A DNA stretch of 64,000 bases, taken from the NCBI GenBank assembly GCA_020848035.1, contig JADLAX010000026.1, positions 124,001-188,000 of the forward strand. Direction: 5' to 3'. Shown here one piece after another: positions 17,917 to 24,970 of this stretch. The first letter of the stretch is position 1. Every line of letters begins with the position of its first letter. The stretch is from Anaerolineae bacterium (GTDB taxonomy: Bacteria > Chloroflexota > Anaerolineae > Promineifilales > Promineifilaceae). The position numbers were made by a program, and so were the translations under genes. Below the pieces are notes generated by a model. It was given only the letters and a program-made list of their open reading frames with translations, was not told the DNA's origin and searched no databases.

Positions 17917-18600
17917 ATGGATATGAAACTAAAAGAGAGTGTGGGAAGCGCGCCTGGGTCGCTCCTCGTTCTGGCCGAGCTAACATGCCTCGTAGCATTT
18001 TTTGTCCTCGACTATCTCGGGATCATCCAAGTCCCCATCTCAACGACAATTCCCCTTTTGCTATTTGCCTGGTTGTCTTTGCGATTGCGCGGCAAGCGAT
18101 GGCGTGATGTGGGTTGGCAACGGCCGTTCGCTCTGGGAAAAACCACTTTAATTGCGTTGCTTGCCGCCTGCGTAATGCAAGCTGTCTCCTTTCTCGTCGT
18201 CATTCCCACCATTTCCCAACTCACGGGTGACGAAATTGACTTATCGCTTCTTGATCAACTCGATGGGAATGTTGGCATGCTGCTCATCGGGTTGCTTCTC
18301 ATATGGACATTGGCGGCAGTCGGCGAGGAGCTGGTCTATCGAGGCTATCTGCTAAACCGACTTGCGGATCTTTTTGGCAACGGGGCCGTTGGCCTCATTC
18401 TCGCCCTGCTACTTTCCTCCGCTTTGTTTGGTTTTGTCCATGCCTACCAGGGCGTGGTCGGTATGGTAGATACCTTCATCAATGGTTTGATAGCTGGAGG
18501 ACTGTACATCGCAAGCGGGCGCAAATTATGGCTGCCAATTCTGTATCATGGCATCTACGACACGATTGCGCTCTTGCTGGCTTTTGCGAGGATACTGTAG
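17917..18600 (+). CDS. CPBP-family intramembrane metalloprotease (Abi-like)
   Basis: This 227-residue membrane protein has about six helices and carries the three CPBP/Rce1 motifs: E137-E138-x3-R142 in 'GEELVYRGYLLNRL', H175 in 'FGFVHAYQG' and H211 with D215 in 'LYHGIYD'. These residues bind the catalytic metal in CAAX-type proteases. Bacterial members act in bacteriocin immunity, protein maturation or unknown processes. ATG 17917 is used because AGGAG lies six bases upstream. It probably forms a small unit with the AraC regulator upstream. Confidence 0.85.
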   Translation: MDMKLKESVGSAPGSLLVLAELTCLVAFFVLDYLGIIQVPISTTIPLLLFAWLSLRLRGKRWRDVGWQRPFALGKTTLIALLAACVMQAVSFLVVIPTISQLTGDEIDLSLLDQLDGNVGMLLIGLLLIWTLAAVGEELVYRGYLLNRLADLFGNGAVGLILALLLSSALFGFVHAYQGVVGMVDTFINGLIAGGLYIASGRKLWLPILYHGIYDTIALLLAFARIL

Positions 18601-18821
18601 GCCATTGGAAATATCCATCAAAAAAGCTGCTTAAATTGATCAACGTGATTATTTGGAAAACCTACAGCGCGTCGTGACAAAAATCGGCAAAGTTTGATTC
18701 CAAAGTCCGAATAGAGGCTATAATTCCGTATCCACAAGTAAAAGTGTAAAAGCCCAGTTAAAGGCATTTATAACTTTTCCTTTGCGGTTTATTTTTCGTG
18801 TCTTAATGAGGAGTCAAATAT

Positions 18822-19526
18822 ATGAGAATGCCCTTTGCCGGATTATTGGCGGTCTTATTGTTGATTGTATGTGCTTGCGCCGAGGCTTCTGAGGAAACGG
18901 CCGTACTTCCCTCCACATCAACAGCTACCCCCACACCCTTGCCAACGGCAACCAACACCCCCACCAACACGCCAACAAGCACAGCAACCTTCACCCATAC
19001 CGCCACCGCAACACCGACGGAAACACCGACACCCAAACCAACAAGTACACCGAAGCCAACCGCAACGCCAACCGCAGGCACCTGGGACCGATACATGCCC
19101 AACACCCTGGCCAATCTCATTGAACTGACCAGCGAGCACCTGGTGTCCGCACAATACCCAACTCTTTACATTGAGGCATCCCCTGAGCACCAATATCCAT
19201 CACAAGTCGAAGTAATTTATACGGGTGAATTTCGAGAAATCGATCCTGCTAAACAATTTTTGATCGAGACTTGGGGAGGCACCATCTCGCCTGAAGTGGG
19301 AGAAAGCATAAAAGGTGCATTTCAACAGGAAGTTTTGGTCATCGAAGCTGGGATTGAATATTGGATTCCCATTCAGAAAGTGTTGGTTCCTTTCCTGGAA
19401 GATGAGCTTGAACCCGGTGATGAAGCCTTGATTTTCATTCTGTGGGTCGGGGGAAATATTATGAATGCAGAAACGCCCCCCGATCGTGTGTTTATTCTTA
19501 ATGAGTTTCGTACGAAGCTCCCATAA
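18822..19526 (+). CDS. Lipoprotein with Thr/Pro-rich linker
   Basis: This 234-residue protein begins with a lipoprotein signal peptide; the lipobox is 'VCAC' with C19 as the likely lipidated residue. Residues 30-85 are a low-complexity Thr/Pro/Ala stretch ('TPTPLPTATNTPTNTPTS' and similar), a wall- or space-spanning linker common in Chloroflexota lipoproteins. The remaining 150 residues form a beta-rich domain with no recognised family. Upstream, TATAAT at 18719-18724 is a possible -10 element. The substrate or partner is unknown. Confidence 0.75.
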   Translation: MRMPFAGLLAVLLLIVCACAEASEETAVLPSTSTATPTPLPTATNTPTNTPTSTATFTHTATATPTETPTPKPTSTPKPTATPTAGTWDRYMPNTLANLIELTSEHLVSAQYPTLYIEASPEHQYPSQVEVIYTGEFREIDPAKQFLIETWGGTISPEVGESIKGAFQQEVLVIEAGIEYWIPIQKVLVPFLEDELEPGDEALIFILWVGGNIMNAETPPDRVFILNEFRTKLP

Positions 19527-19541
19527 ATTTGACTTTCTGGT

Positions 19542-20759
19542 ATGATGGATTTTGTGAATACCAAATCTGTAACCCAAAAACGTGTAGTGGTAGCGATGAG
19601 CGGCGGGGTAGACAGCTCCGTGGCGGCGGCGCTGCTGGTGGAGCAGGGCTACGAGGTCATCGGCATGATGATGCGCCTGTGGAGCGAACCGGCCAGTGGT
19701 CCGGCCGCGCCCGCCAACCGCTGCTGCACCCCAGACCAGATGGCCGACGCGCGGCGCGTGGCGGGCTTGCTGGGCATCCCGTTCTACGTGGTGGACGTGC
19801 AGGACCATTTCCGGCAGACGATTGTGCAATTTTTTATTGATGAGCACGCGTACGGCCGTACCCCCAACCCCTGCATTGAATGCAACCGCCAGATCCGCTT
19901 CACCTACCTGCTGGAACGCGCCCTCGCCCTCGACGCCGATTACCTGGCCACCGGCCACTATGCCCAAGTGGTCCACACCCCCGACGGCTACCAGCTGCGC
20001 AAAGGGCGCGACGAGCACAAGGACCAATCCTACGTCCTGCACGTGCTGGACCAGCAAAAGCTGGGCCAGGTGCTCTTCCCCATTGGCGGCTACACCAAGC
20101 CCGAGGTGCGCGAGCTGGCGCAAAAGTTTGGCCTGCCCGTGGCCAGCAAAAGCGAGAGCCAGGATCTATGCTTTTTGGGCGACGGCAACTACCGCCGCTT
20201 TCTAAACGAATACAGCCAAAAGGCCAGCCAGCCCGGACCAATCCTCACCAGCAGCGGCGAAGAACTGGGTCAGCACGAAGGGCTGCCATTTTACACGATT
20301 GGCCAGCGCAAAGGGCTGGGCATTTCGGCCAGCGAACCGCTGTTTGTGCTGCGCAAGGACGTGGCCCGCAACGCCCTCATCGTCGGGTCGAAGTCGGAGT
20401 TGGGGCAGCAAACGCTAATTGCTCGCGACGTAAACTGGCTGAACGGCCGTCCCCCCCAGCAGCCCATCCCGGCGCAAATCAAAATTCGTTACAAGGCGCA
20501 GGCCATTCCCGGTGAGGTGGTCGATTTGGGTAACGGCCGTTGCCAGGTCACCTGCCACGAACCCGTTTTTGGCGTCACCGCCGGGCAGGGGGCCGTCTTC
20601 TACGACGACGATGTTTGCCTGGGCGGCGGCATTATTGCGGATGGGACAACGGGCGGTTCGACAGGCTCAACGGCCGTTGAGCCTGTCGAAATGCCCATTG
20701 AGCCTGTCGAAATGCCCACGCCCTCGCTCCAACTGGCCGACATTCAGGTGCTTTCATGA
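19542..20759 (+). CDS. mnmA: tRNA-specific 2-thiouridylase MnmA, with a repeat-derived C-terminal tail
   Basis: This 405-residue enzyme makes 2-thiouridine at tRNA position 34 (Lys, Glu, Gln). The PP-loop 'SGGVDSS' is at about 20-26, the nucleophile is C111 in 'NPCIECN', and the second catalytic cysteine is C210 in 'ESQDLCFLG'. After the usual end of the family ('CLGGGII') comes an extra tail of about 30 residues containing two copies of 'EPVEMP', encoded by an inserted palindromic repeat (20657-20718). The insertion keeps the frame. The sulfur donor may be the cysteine desulfurase at 15843. The gene is ATGA-coupled to a small membrane protein. Confidence 0.95.
   Translation: MMDFVNTKSVTQKRVVVAMSGGVDSSVAAALLVEQGYEVIGMMMRLWSEPASGPAAPANRCCTPDQMADARRVAGLLGIPFYVVDVQDHFRQTIVQFFIDEHAYGRTPNPCIECNRQIRFTYLLERALALDADYLATGHYAQVVHTPDGYQLRKGRDEHKDQSYVLHVLDQQKLGQVLFPIGGYTKPEVRELAQKFGLPVASKSESQDLCFLGDGNYRRFLNEYSQKASQPGPILTSSGEELGQHEGLPFYTIGQRKGLGISASEPLFVLRKDVARNALIVGSKSELGQQTLIARDVNWLNGRPPQQPIPAQIKIRYKAQAIPGEVVDLGNGRCQVTCHEPVFGVTAGQGAVFYDDDVCLGGGIIADGTTGGSTGSTAVEPVEMPIEPVEMPTPSLQLADIQVLS
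20657..20718. repeat. 34-bp perfect palindrome plus 21-bp tandem repeat inside the mnmA 3' end
   Basis: Positions 20657-20690 are a perfect palindrome whose arm is TTCGACAGGCTCAACGG and whose centre is the ACGGCCGT octamer. From 20677 a 21-bp unit (TTGAGCCTGTCGAAATGCCC plus A) is present twice in tandem (20677-20697 and 20698-20718). The whole element is translated in frame. Confidence 0.95.
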
Positions 20760-21037
20760 CCGTTGCTGCTTCTGGACTCATTCTCGGTTTTTTGCTGGCC
20801 ACCGCCTACGGCGCGGGCTTTCACGTGCTGGTCGGCGGTCCGGCCCGGCGCATCATCCTCTACCTGGTAGCCGCCTGGATTGGTTTTGCCATCGGCCACT
20901 TCATCGGCGACCTGCTCAACCTCAACTGGCTGCGCCTGGGTGCGCTTCAGCTGTTCAGCGGCAGCGTCGGCGCCTGGGTGGCGCTTATCCTTGCCCGGTG
21001 GCTGGCAGGCGATACGGCCGTAGCCGATCCTGAGTAA
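20756..21037 (+). CDS. Small membrane protein, unknown
   Basis: This 93-residue protein has three predicted transmembrane helices (about residues 3-24, 30-52 and 58-82) rich in Gly and Ala ('LILGFLLATAYGAGFHVLVGG'). The ATG overlaps the mnmA stop as ATGA, so it is cotranslated with mnmA. No family motif is recognised. Its position suggests only that it shares the mnmA transcript. Confidence 0.7.
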   Translation: MTVAASGLILGFLLATAYGAGFHVLVGGPARRIILYLVAAWIGFAIGHFIGDLLNLNWLRLGALQLFSGSVGAWVALILARWLAGDTAVADPE

Positions 21038-21072
21038 TCGTTGAACTTTCCCGCAAAAATGTCACACTGGTT

Positions 21073-21101
21073 TTGAAGCAGGCTTGTTTTAATGCTATAC
21101 T
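21073..21101 (+). promoter_or_regulatory. Predicted sigma-A promoter of the 21177 operon
   Basis: TTGAAG (21073-21078), 17 bp, TATACT (21096-21101), about 75 bp before the ATG at 21177. Confidence 0.65.
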
Positions 21102-21176
21102 AGCTTCGATTTTTCATCTGTGGCGTAAAAGCGGGCAATTATCTATCCCACAAACCACCCACTTTTACTGGAAGCA

Positions 21177-21719
21177 ATGGGCAAAAGACTTCCTGCCTCT
21201 ATCTCTAAACGTTTAAAACCTTTTGGCCAATCACTCAGAATCAGGAGCAAGCAATTACCCTTGGATAGTTCGCCATATTCCACGACGTCTGGCAGCCTGC
21301 CAGAACAAAAAAAGCTCATTTCCGTCAAGCCCATCTACATCACCCTTGGCGTCATTCTGGCGCTAGCTCTGCTGGTTGGTTTTGTCTGGGGCATTGTCTG
21401 GCTGGCCCGTACCCAGGCCGCCACCGTCGAGGCCGTGCGTGACATCTTGCTGATTGCCCTGGCCCTGGAATCATGCCTGTTTGGCATTGTGCTGCTGCTG
21501 ATGCTGCTGATGATTGTGCGTCTGGTGAATATGCTGGAATTTGAAATCAAGCCCATCCTGGAAAAAACCAACGAAACGATGGGAACCGTTCGCGGCACAA
21601 CCGCATTTGTCAGCCAAAACGTGGTGAAACCGGTCACCGAAGCTCGCGTACAGATGGCTGGCCTTCGACGGGCTATCAAAACGTTATTTGGTAATCCGCG
21701 CAACAACATACCTCGGTAG
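21177..21719 (+). CDS. Membrane protein with two helices, upstream of the YtxH gene
   Basis: This 180-residue protein has a basic, Ser-rich N-terminus of about 50 residues, then two transmembrane helices (about 51-76 and 88-116), then an amphipathic region ('FEIKPILEKTNETMGTVRGT') ending in a basic tail. This pattern resembles DUF948-type proteins that often pair with YtxH proteins. It is separated from the YtxH gene by only 12 bases and shares its promoter. A role in envelope stress is an inference from that pairing. Confidence 0.7.
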   Translation: MGKRLPASISKRLKPFGQSLRIRSKQLPLDSSPYSTTSGSLPEQKKLISVKPIYITLGVILALALLVGFVWGIVWLARTQAATVEAVRDILLIALALESCLFGIVLLLMLLMIVRLVNMLEFEIKPILEKTNETMGTVRGTTAFVSQNVVKPVTEARVQMAGLRRAIKTLFGNPRNNIPR

Positions 21720-21731
21720 GAGAAAAGAAAC

Positions 21732-22112
21732 ATGAGTGAGCAACATTCAAACGATCTGGGTGCCTTTTTAGCAGGCTTTGTCATTGGTGGGCTGGTTGGT
21801 GCGGCCACAGCGATTATTTTGACGCCGCAGTCGGGCCAGGAGACCCGCAGTAAAATTGCCAACAAAAGCAACGAACTGCTGCAATCTGGGGGGGCCCGCG
21901 TGCAGCAAGTCCGCGAAACGGCCGGTTCTTACGGCCACGATTATCTAGAAAAGGCCAGTTCGGCGCTTAGCAGCACGCGCCAACACGTGCAGGATGTTGG
22001 GGGACGCGTGCAGGAGCAGGCGCGAATTGTGCTGGACAAAGGAAAAGAACAGGCGTCTCAGGCGGGCAATCGGATCAGCAACGGTACCGATGAAACCAAT
22101 CAGGCCGAATAA
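21732..22112 (+). CDS. YtxH-domain protein (general-stress type)
   Basis: This 126-residue protein opens with the YtxH signature: a Gly-rich transmembrane helix ('GAFLAGFVIGGLVGAATAIIL') followed by 'TPQSGQETRSKI'. The rest is a long, charged amphipathic helix rich in Gln, Ser and Ala, resembling LEA-like stress proteins. The family is induced by general stress in Firmicutes; the biochemical role is not known. AGGAGAAAAG precedes the ATG. Confidence 0.85.
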   Translation: MSEQHSNDLGAFLAGFVIGGLVGAATAIILTPQSGQETRSKIANKSNELLQSGGARVQQVRETAGSYGHDYLEKASSALSSTRQHVQDVGGRVQEQARIVLDKGKEQASQAGNRISNGTDETNQAE

Positions 22113-22219
22113 TTAAACAGACGGCCGTTTCGCCAGCTTTGCACCTTACCTTACAGCCAGATTTTTTCCTTTACAAACGTTAAACCGTTAAACAATTGAG
22201 TCTGTAATTGCATACCGTT

Positions 22220-22289
22220 ATGCCAGGCCCCCTCACCGGGGCCACCTGGCATATTGCAGTCAGGCGTCTCCCCGTGGAGTCGCCTTTTT
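22220..22289 (+). promoter_or_regulatory. Two-hairpin leader ending in a terminator-like stem just before relA
   Basis: Stem 1: ATGCCAGG (22220-22227) with CCTGGCAT (22245-22252), enclosing CCCC/GGGG. Stem 2: AGGCGTCTCC (22262-22271) with GGAGTCGCCT (22276-22285, one T-T mismatch) followed by TTTT. The second stem ends 13 bases before the relA ATG. It could terminate the YtxH operon or act as an attenuator for relA. Confidence 0.55.
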
Positions 22290-22301
22290 GCATGTCCCAC
22301 T

Positions 22302-24530
22302 ATGACCCAAATATCCCTCATCTCCATCACTGACCTGCTCAACAGCCTGCCCAATGGCCAATCGGCCAGCCAGGTGAAAAAAGCATACGAGTTTGCCAGC
22401 GAAATTCACAACGGCCGTCAGCGAGATTCCGGCGAGCTGTACATCGAACACGACCTGGCCGTCACCCAGACGATGAACCAGTTGGGTGTCGACACCCCCA
22501 CCCTGGTCGCCAGCCTGCTGCACGACAGCCTCCTGCCCCACACCGGCGTCACCGTTGAAGCACTGCGCCAAAAGTTTGGTGAAGAGCCCGCCGCCCTCAT
22601 CGAAGGGTTGAACCACCTGTACGATTACGCCGCCGAAGCGCAGTACCAACGCCACCGTGACCCCGAAGTCGACCGCCAGACCATTGAACAGGTGCGCCGC
22701 GCCGTCCTCTCCATCATTGAAGGTGATATTCGCGTTATTTTGATCCGCATGGCCGACTGCCTGCAAGATTTGCGTAAGGCCAGCAACCTGCCTCAGGAGC
22801 AGCGCTTTATCATCGCCAACGAGGCGCGGCACATTTACGCGCCGCTGGCCAACCGGCTGGGCATCTGGCAGCTCAAGTGGGAGCTGGAAGATCTGGCCTT
22901 TCGCTACCTTCAGCCAGAGAAGTACAAAGAGATTGCCAGCAAGCTGGCGGCGCGGCGGGCCGAGCGCATGGAACAAATCGACGACGCCGTGCAAAAATTG
23001 CAGCGCGCCATCCGCGAAACCGGGCTGAAAGGCTCCGTCTCCGGTCGCTCCAAGCACATCTACTCCATCTACCGCAAAATGGTGCGTAAGCGGCTCGATT
23101 TTGACCACATCTACGACATCCAGGCGCTGCGCGTCATTCTGGAGCCACAAGATAAGGCCAGCTACGAGAAGAAGTCGCTCAAAGAAAAAGAAGAACACGA
23201 CCGGCATCTGTGTTACCAGGTGCTGGGGCTGGTGCACAGCCTGTGGCAGCCCATCCCCCGCGAATTCGACGATTACATTGCCGCGCCTAAAGCCAACGGC
23301 TACCAATCGCTGCATACGGCCGTTATCGACACCAAAACCGGCGAAAACCTGGAAGTGCAAATTCGCACTCGCCGCATGCACGACGAAGCCGAAAAAGGGG
23401 TGGCGGCTCATTGGGCCTACAAAGAAGATGGCGGCAAAATCGCTGGCTCCGTGCGCAAGCGCATCGACAATCTGCGCGAGCTGCTGGCCAGCCTGCAAGA
23501 CGACACCCGCGAAGAAGAAGATGACGATCTGCTGGAAAGCGAGATCATGGCCGAACGTATCTACGTCTTCACGCCCAAAGGAGATGTCATCGACCTGCCC
23601 GCTGGCTCCACACCAATCGATTTTGCCTATGCCATTCATACCGAGGTGGGCCACCGCTGCCGGGGGGCGCGCGTCAACGGCAAGATGGTCAGCCTGGACT
23701 ACGTGCTCAAATCGGGCGAACGCGTCTCCATTCTCACCACCAACCGGGGCGGCCCCAGCCGCGACTGGATGAACGGCAGCCTGGGCTACACCGGCAGCGC
23801 CCGCACCCGCAGCAAAATTCGCCAGTGGTTCCGCAACCAGGAGCGCGAGCAAAACATCTTGCAGGGGCGCGAGGTGGTCGAGCGGGAGCTGCGCCGCCTG
23901 GGTCTGGCCGACGTGCACACCGTTTCCGACATTGCCAAAGCGCTCAAGTTCGACGACGAAGAGCAGTTCCTGGCCAAAGTGGGCTTTGGCGACATTCAGA
24001 GCCGCCAGATCAGCGGGGCCATCGCCCTGATGGAAAAGAACTTGCACCCGGACGATGAGTTACGGCCGTTGCTCCTCCAGGCCCCACCGAAAAAGCAAGG
24101 GCTCACCATCAACGGCGTCAGCGGGCTGCATACGCGCATGGCCAAATGCTGCCAGCCTATCCCACCTGAACCAATCACCGGCTTCATCACCCGCGGCCAG
24201 GGTGTCACCATCCACCGCGCCGACTGCGCCGAGGTGCAAAACACCACCGAACCAGAGCGGCTGATCACCGTGGAGTGGGGCGATGATTCGGCCGTTTACC
24301 CCATCCCGATTGTGCTTAAAGCGTACCGGCGGCCCAACATCATCGAGGAAATTGTCTCCATTTTGCGCGGCCAAAAAATTAATACGCCCAAAACCAAAAC
24401 CACCTCCATCGGCAGCATCATGACCATTTCGCTGGTGGTCGAGGTCAACAGCCTGGAGCAGCTCAACTGGCTGCTGCAAAAGCTGGAGTCGCTGCCCAAC
24501 GTGATGGAGGCGCATCGTCAGCGCTGGTAG
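22302..24530 (+). CDS. relA: RelA-type (p)ppGpp synthetase with degenerate hydrolase domain
   Basis: This 742-residue long RSH protein has domains HD (about 25-180), synthetase (about 235-385), TGS (about 410-470), a Cys-containing region ('MAKCCQPIPPEP') and a C-terminal ACT. In the hydrolase domain H50 and the H74-D75 pair remain, but the catalytic E-D two residues later is L78-P79, and the conserved LADRLHN segment reads 'MADCLQDLR'. In the synthetase the motif before 'YIAAPKANGYQSLHT' is E321-F-D-D324, the EXDD signature of monofunctional RelA rather than the RXKD of bifunctional Rel. The ATG 22302 is chosen over upstream starts lying in the leader hairpin. Confidence 0.92.
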   Translation: MTQISLISITDLLNSLPNGQSASQVKKAYEFASEIHNGRQRDSGELYIEHDLAVTQTMNQLGVDTPTLVASLLHDSLLPHTGVTVEALRQKFGEEPAALIEGLNHLYDYAAEAQYQRHRDPEVDRQTIEQVRRAVLSIIEGDIRVILIRMADCLQDLRKASNLPQEQRFIIANEARHIYAPLANRLGIWQLKWELEDLAFRYLQPEKYKEIASKLAARRAERMEQIDDAVQKLQRAIRETGLKGSVSGRSKHIYSIYRKMVRKRLDFDHIYDIQALRVILEPQDKASYEKKSLKEKEEHDRHLCYQVLGLVHSLWQPIPREFDDYIAAPKANGYQSLHTAVIDTKTGENLEVQIRTRRMHDEAEKGVAAHWAYKEDGGKIAGSVRKRIDNLRELLASLQDDTREEEDDDLLESEIMAERIYVFTPKGDVIDLPAGSTPIDFAYAIHTEVGHRCRGARVNGKMVSLDYVLKSGERVSILTTNRGGPSRDWMNGSLGYTGSARTRSKIRQWFRNQEREQNILQGREVVERELRRLGLADVHTVSDIAKALKFDDEEQFLAKVGFGDIQSRQISGAIALMEKNLHPDDELRPLLLQAPPKKQGLTINGVSGLHTRMAKCCQPIPPEPITGFITRGQGVTIHRADCAEVQNTTEPERLITVEWGDDSAVYPIPIVLKAYRRPNIIEEIVSILRGQKINTPKTKTTSIGSIMTISLVVEVNSLEQLNWLLQKLESLPNVMEAHRQRW

Positions 24531-24581
24531 GAGCGGTGAGCGGTAAGCGGTTATCCGTGAACGGAAAGCAGGGGGGAAAAG

Positions 24582-24653
24582 TTGGAGCGGATCGTGATTG
24601 TGGGCACAAGCGGGGCGGGCAAATCGACGCTGGCGCAGCAGTTGGTGGGCTAG
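24582..24653 (+). pseudogene. 5' fragment of a P-loop kinase gene
   Basis: Twenty-three codons from TTG 24582 encode a beta strand and intact Walker A ('RIVIVGTSGAGKSTLAQQL') before a TAG. This is the start of the same kinase family found whole at 26992-27585 ('RVLIIGSSGSGKSTLARQL'). In another frame just downstream (about 24660-24700) reads 'RLHCAHFIELDHF', which resembles the next conserved segment, so a frameshift followed by loss of the 3' part is likely. Confidence 0.6.
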
Positions 24654-24877
24654 CTTTCCGACTGCACTGTGCCCATTTCATCGAGCTGGATCACTTCGTC
24701 GCCCTCCGGCTTTTGCAGGGTGAGCCGCCACGTTTTCAGCTCAAAGCGAAATGGCTGCATCCACTCCTCTGGGGTTTCGGCTTTGTAGACGAGATGACCC
24801 CAAACGGCCGTATCATCCCGCCCCCGCAACCGCAAACTGGCATCATTCCAGCGGCAATAATAAACCAAAGCTTTCAC
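24650..24877 (-). CDS. Small hypothetical protein of 75 residues
   Basis: GTG start at 24877 with GAGG about eight bases upstream. The 75-residue product is rich in Trp, Arg and acidic residues ('YYCRWNDASLRLRGRDD', 'TPEEWMQPFRFELKTWRL') and has no membrane segment. It lies about 90 bp downstream of the ABC transporter gene on the same strand, across a repeat of ACACAGAG words, and could share its transcript. It overlaps the kinase fragment on the other strand, so it may instead be a chance ORF. Confidence 0.4.
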   Translation of the reverse strand: MKALVYYCRWNDASLRLRGRDDTAVWGHLVYKAETPEEWMQPFRFELKTWRLTLQKPEGDEVIQLDEMGTVQSES

Positions 24878-24892
24878 AAATTTACCTCTAAA

Positions 24893-24966
24893 AAACGGAA
24901 CACAGAGTTACACAGAGGAGACGCAGAGTTACGCCGAGAAAAAGAAAATCTTTGCCATCTGTGGAT
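24893..24966. repeat. ACACAGAG-word element between the ABC gene and the 75-residue ORF
   Basis: CGGAACACAGAGTTACACAG, GAGGAGACGCAGAGTTACGC and related words follow one another. The inverse complement of the same family fills the gap at 10200-10250, and shorter relatives occur at 55682-55715 and 43540-43570. Confidence 0.7.
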
Positions 24967-24970
24967 TTTT

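Noticed and set aside
18601..18821. Possible small RNA between the CPBP and lipoprotein genes
   Set aside because: Only a weak TATAAT and no stable hairpin or terminator were found.
22260..24047. 595-codon minus-strand ORF opposite relA
   Set aside because: A shadow of the relA frame; no ribosome site and no family pattern.
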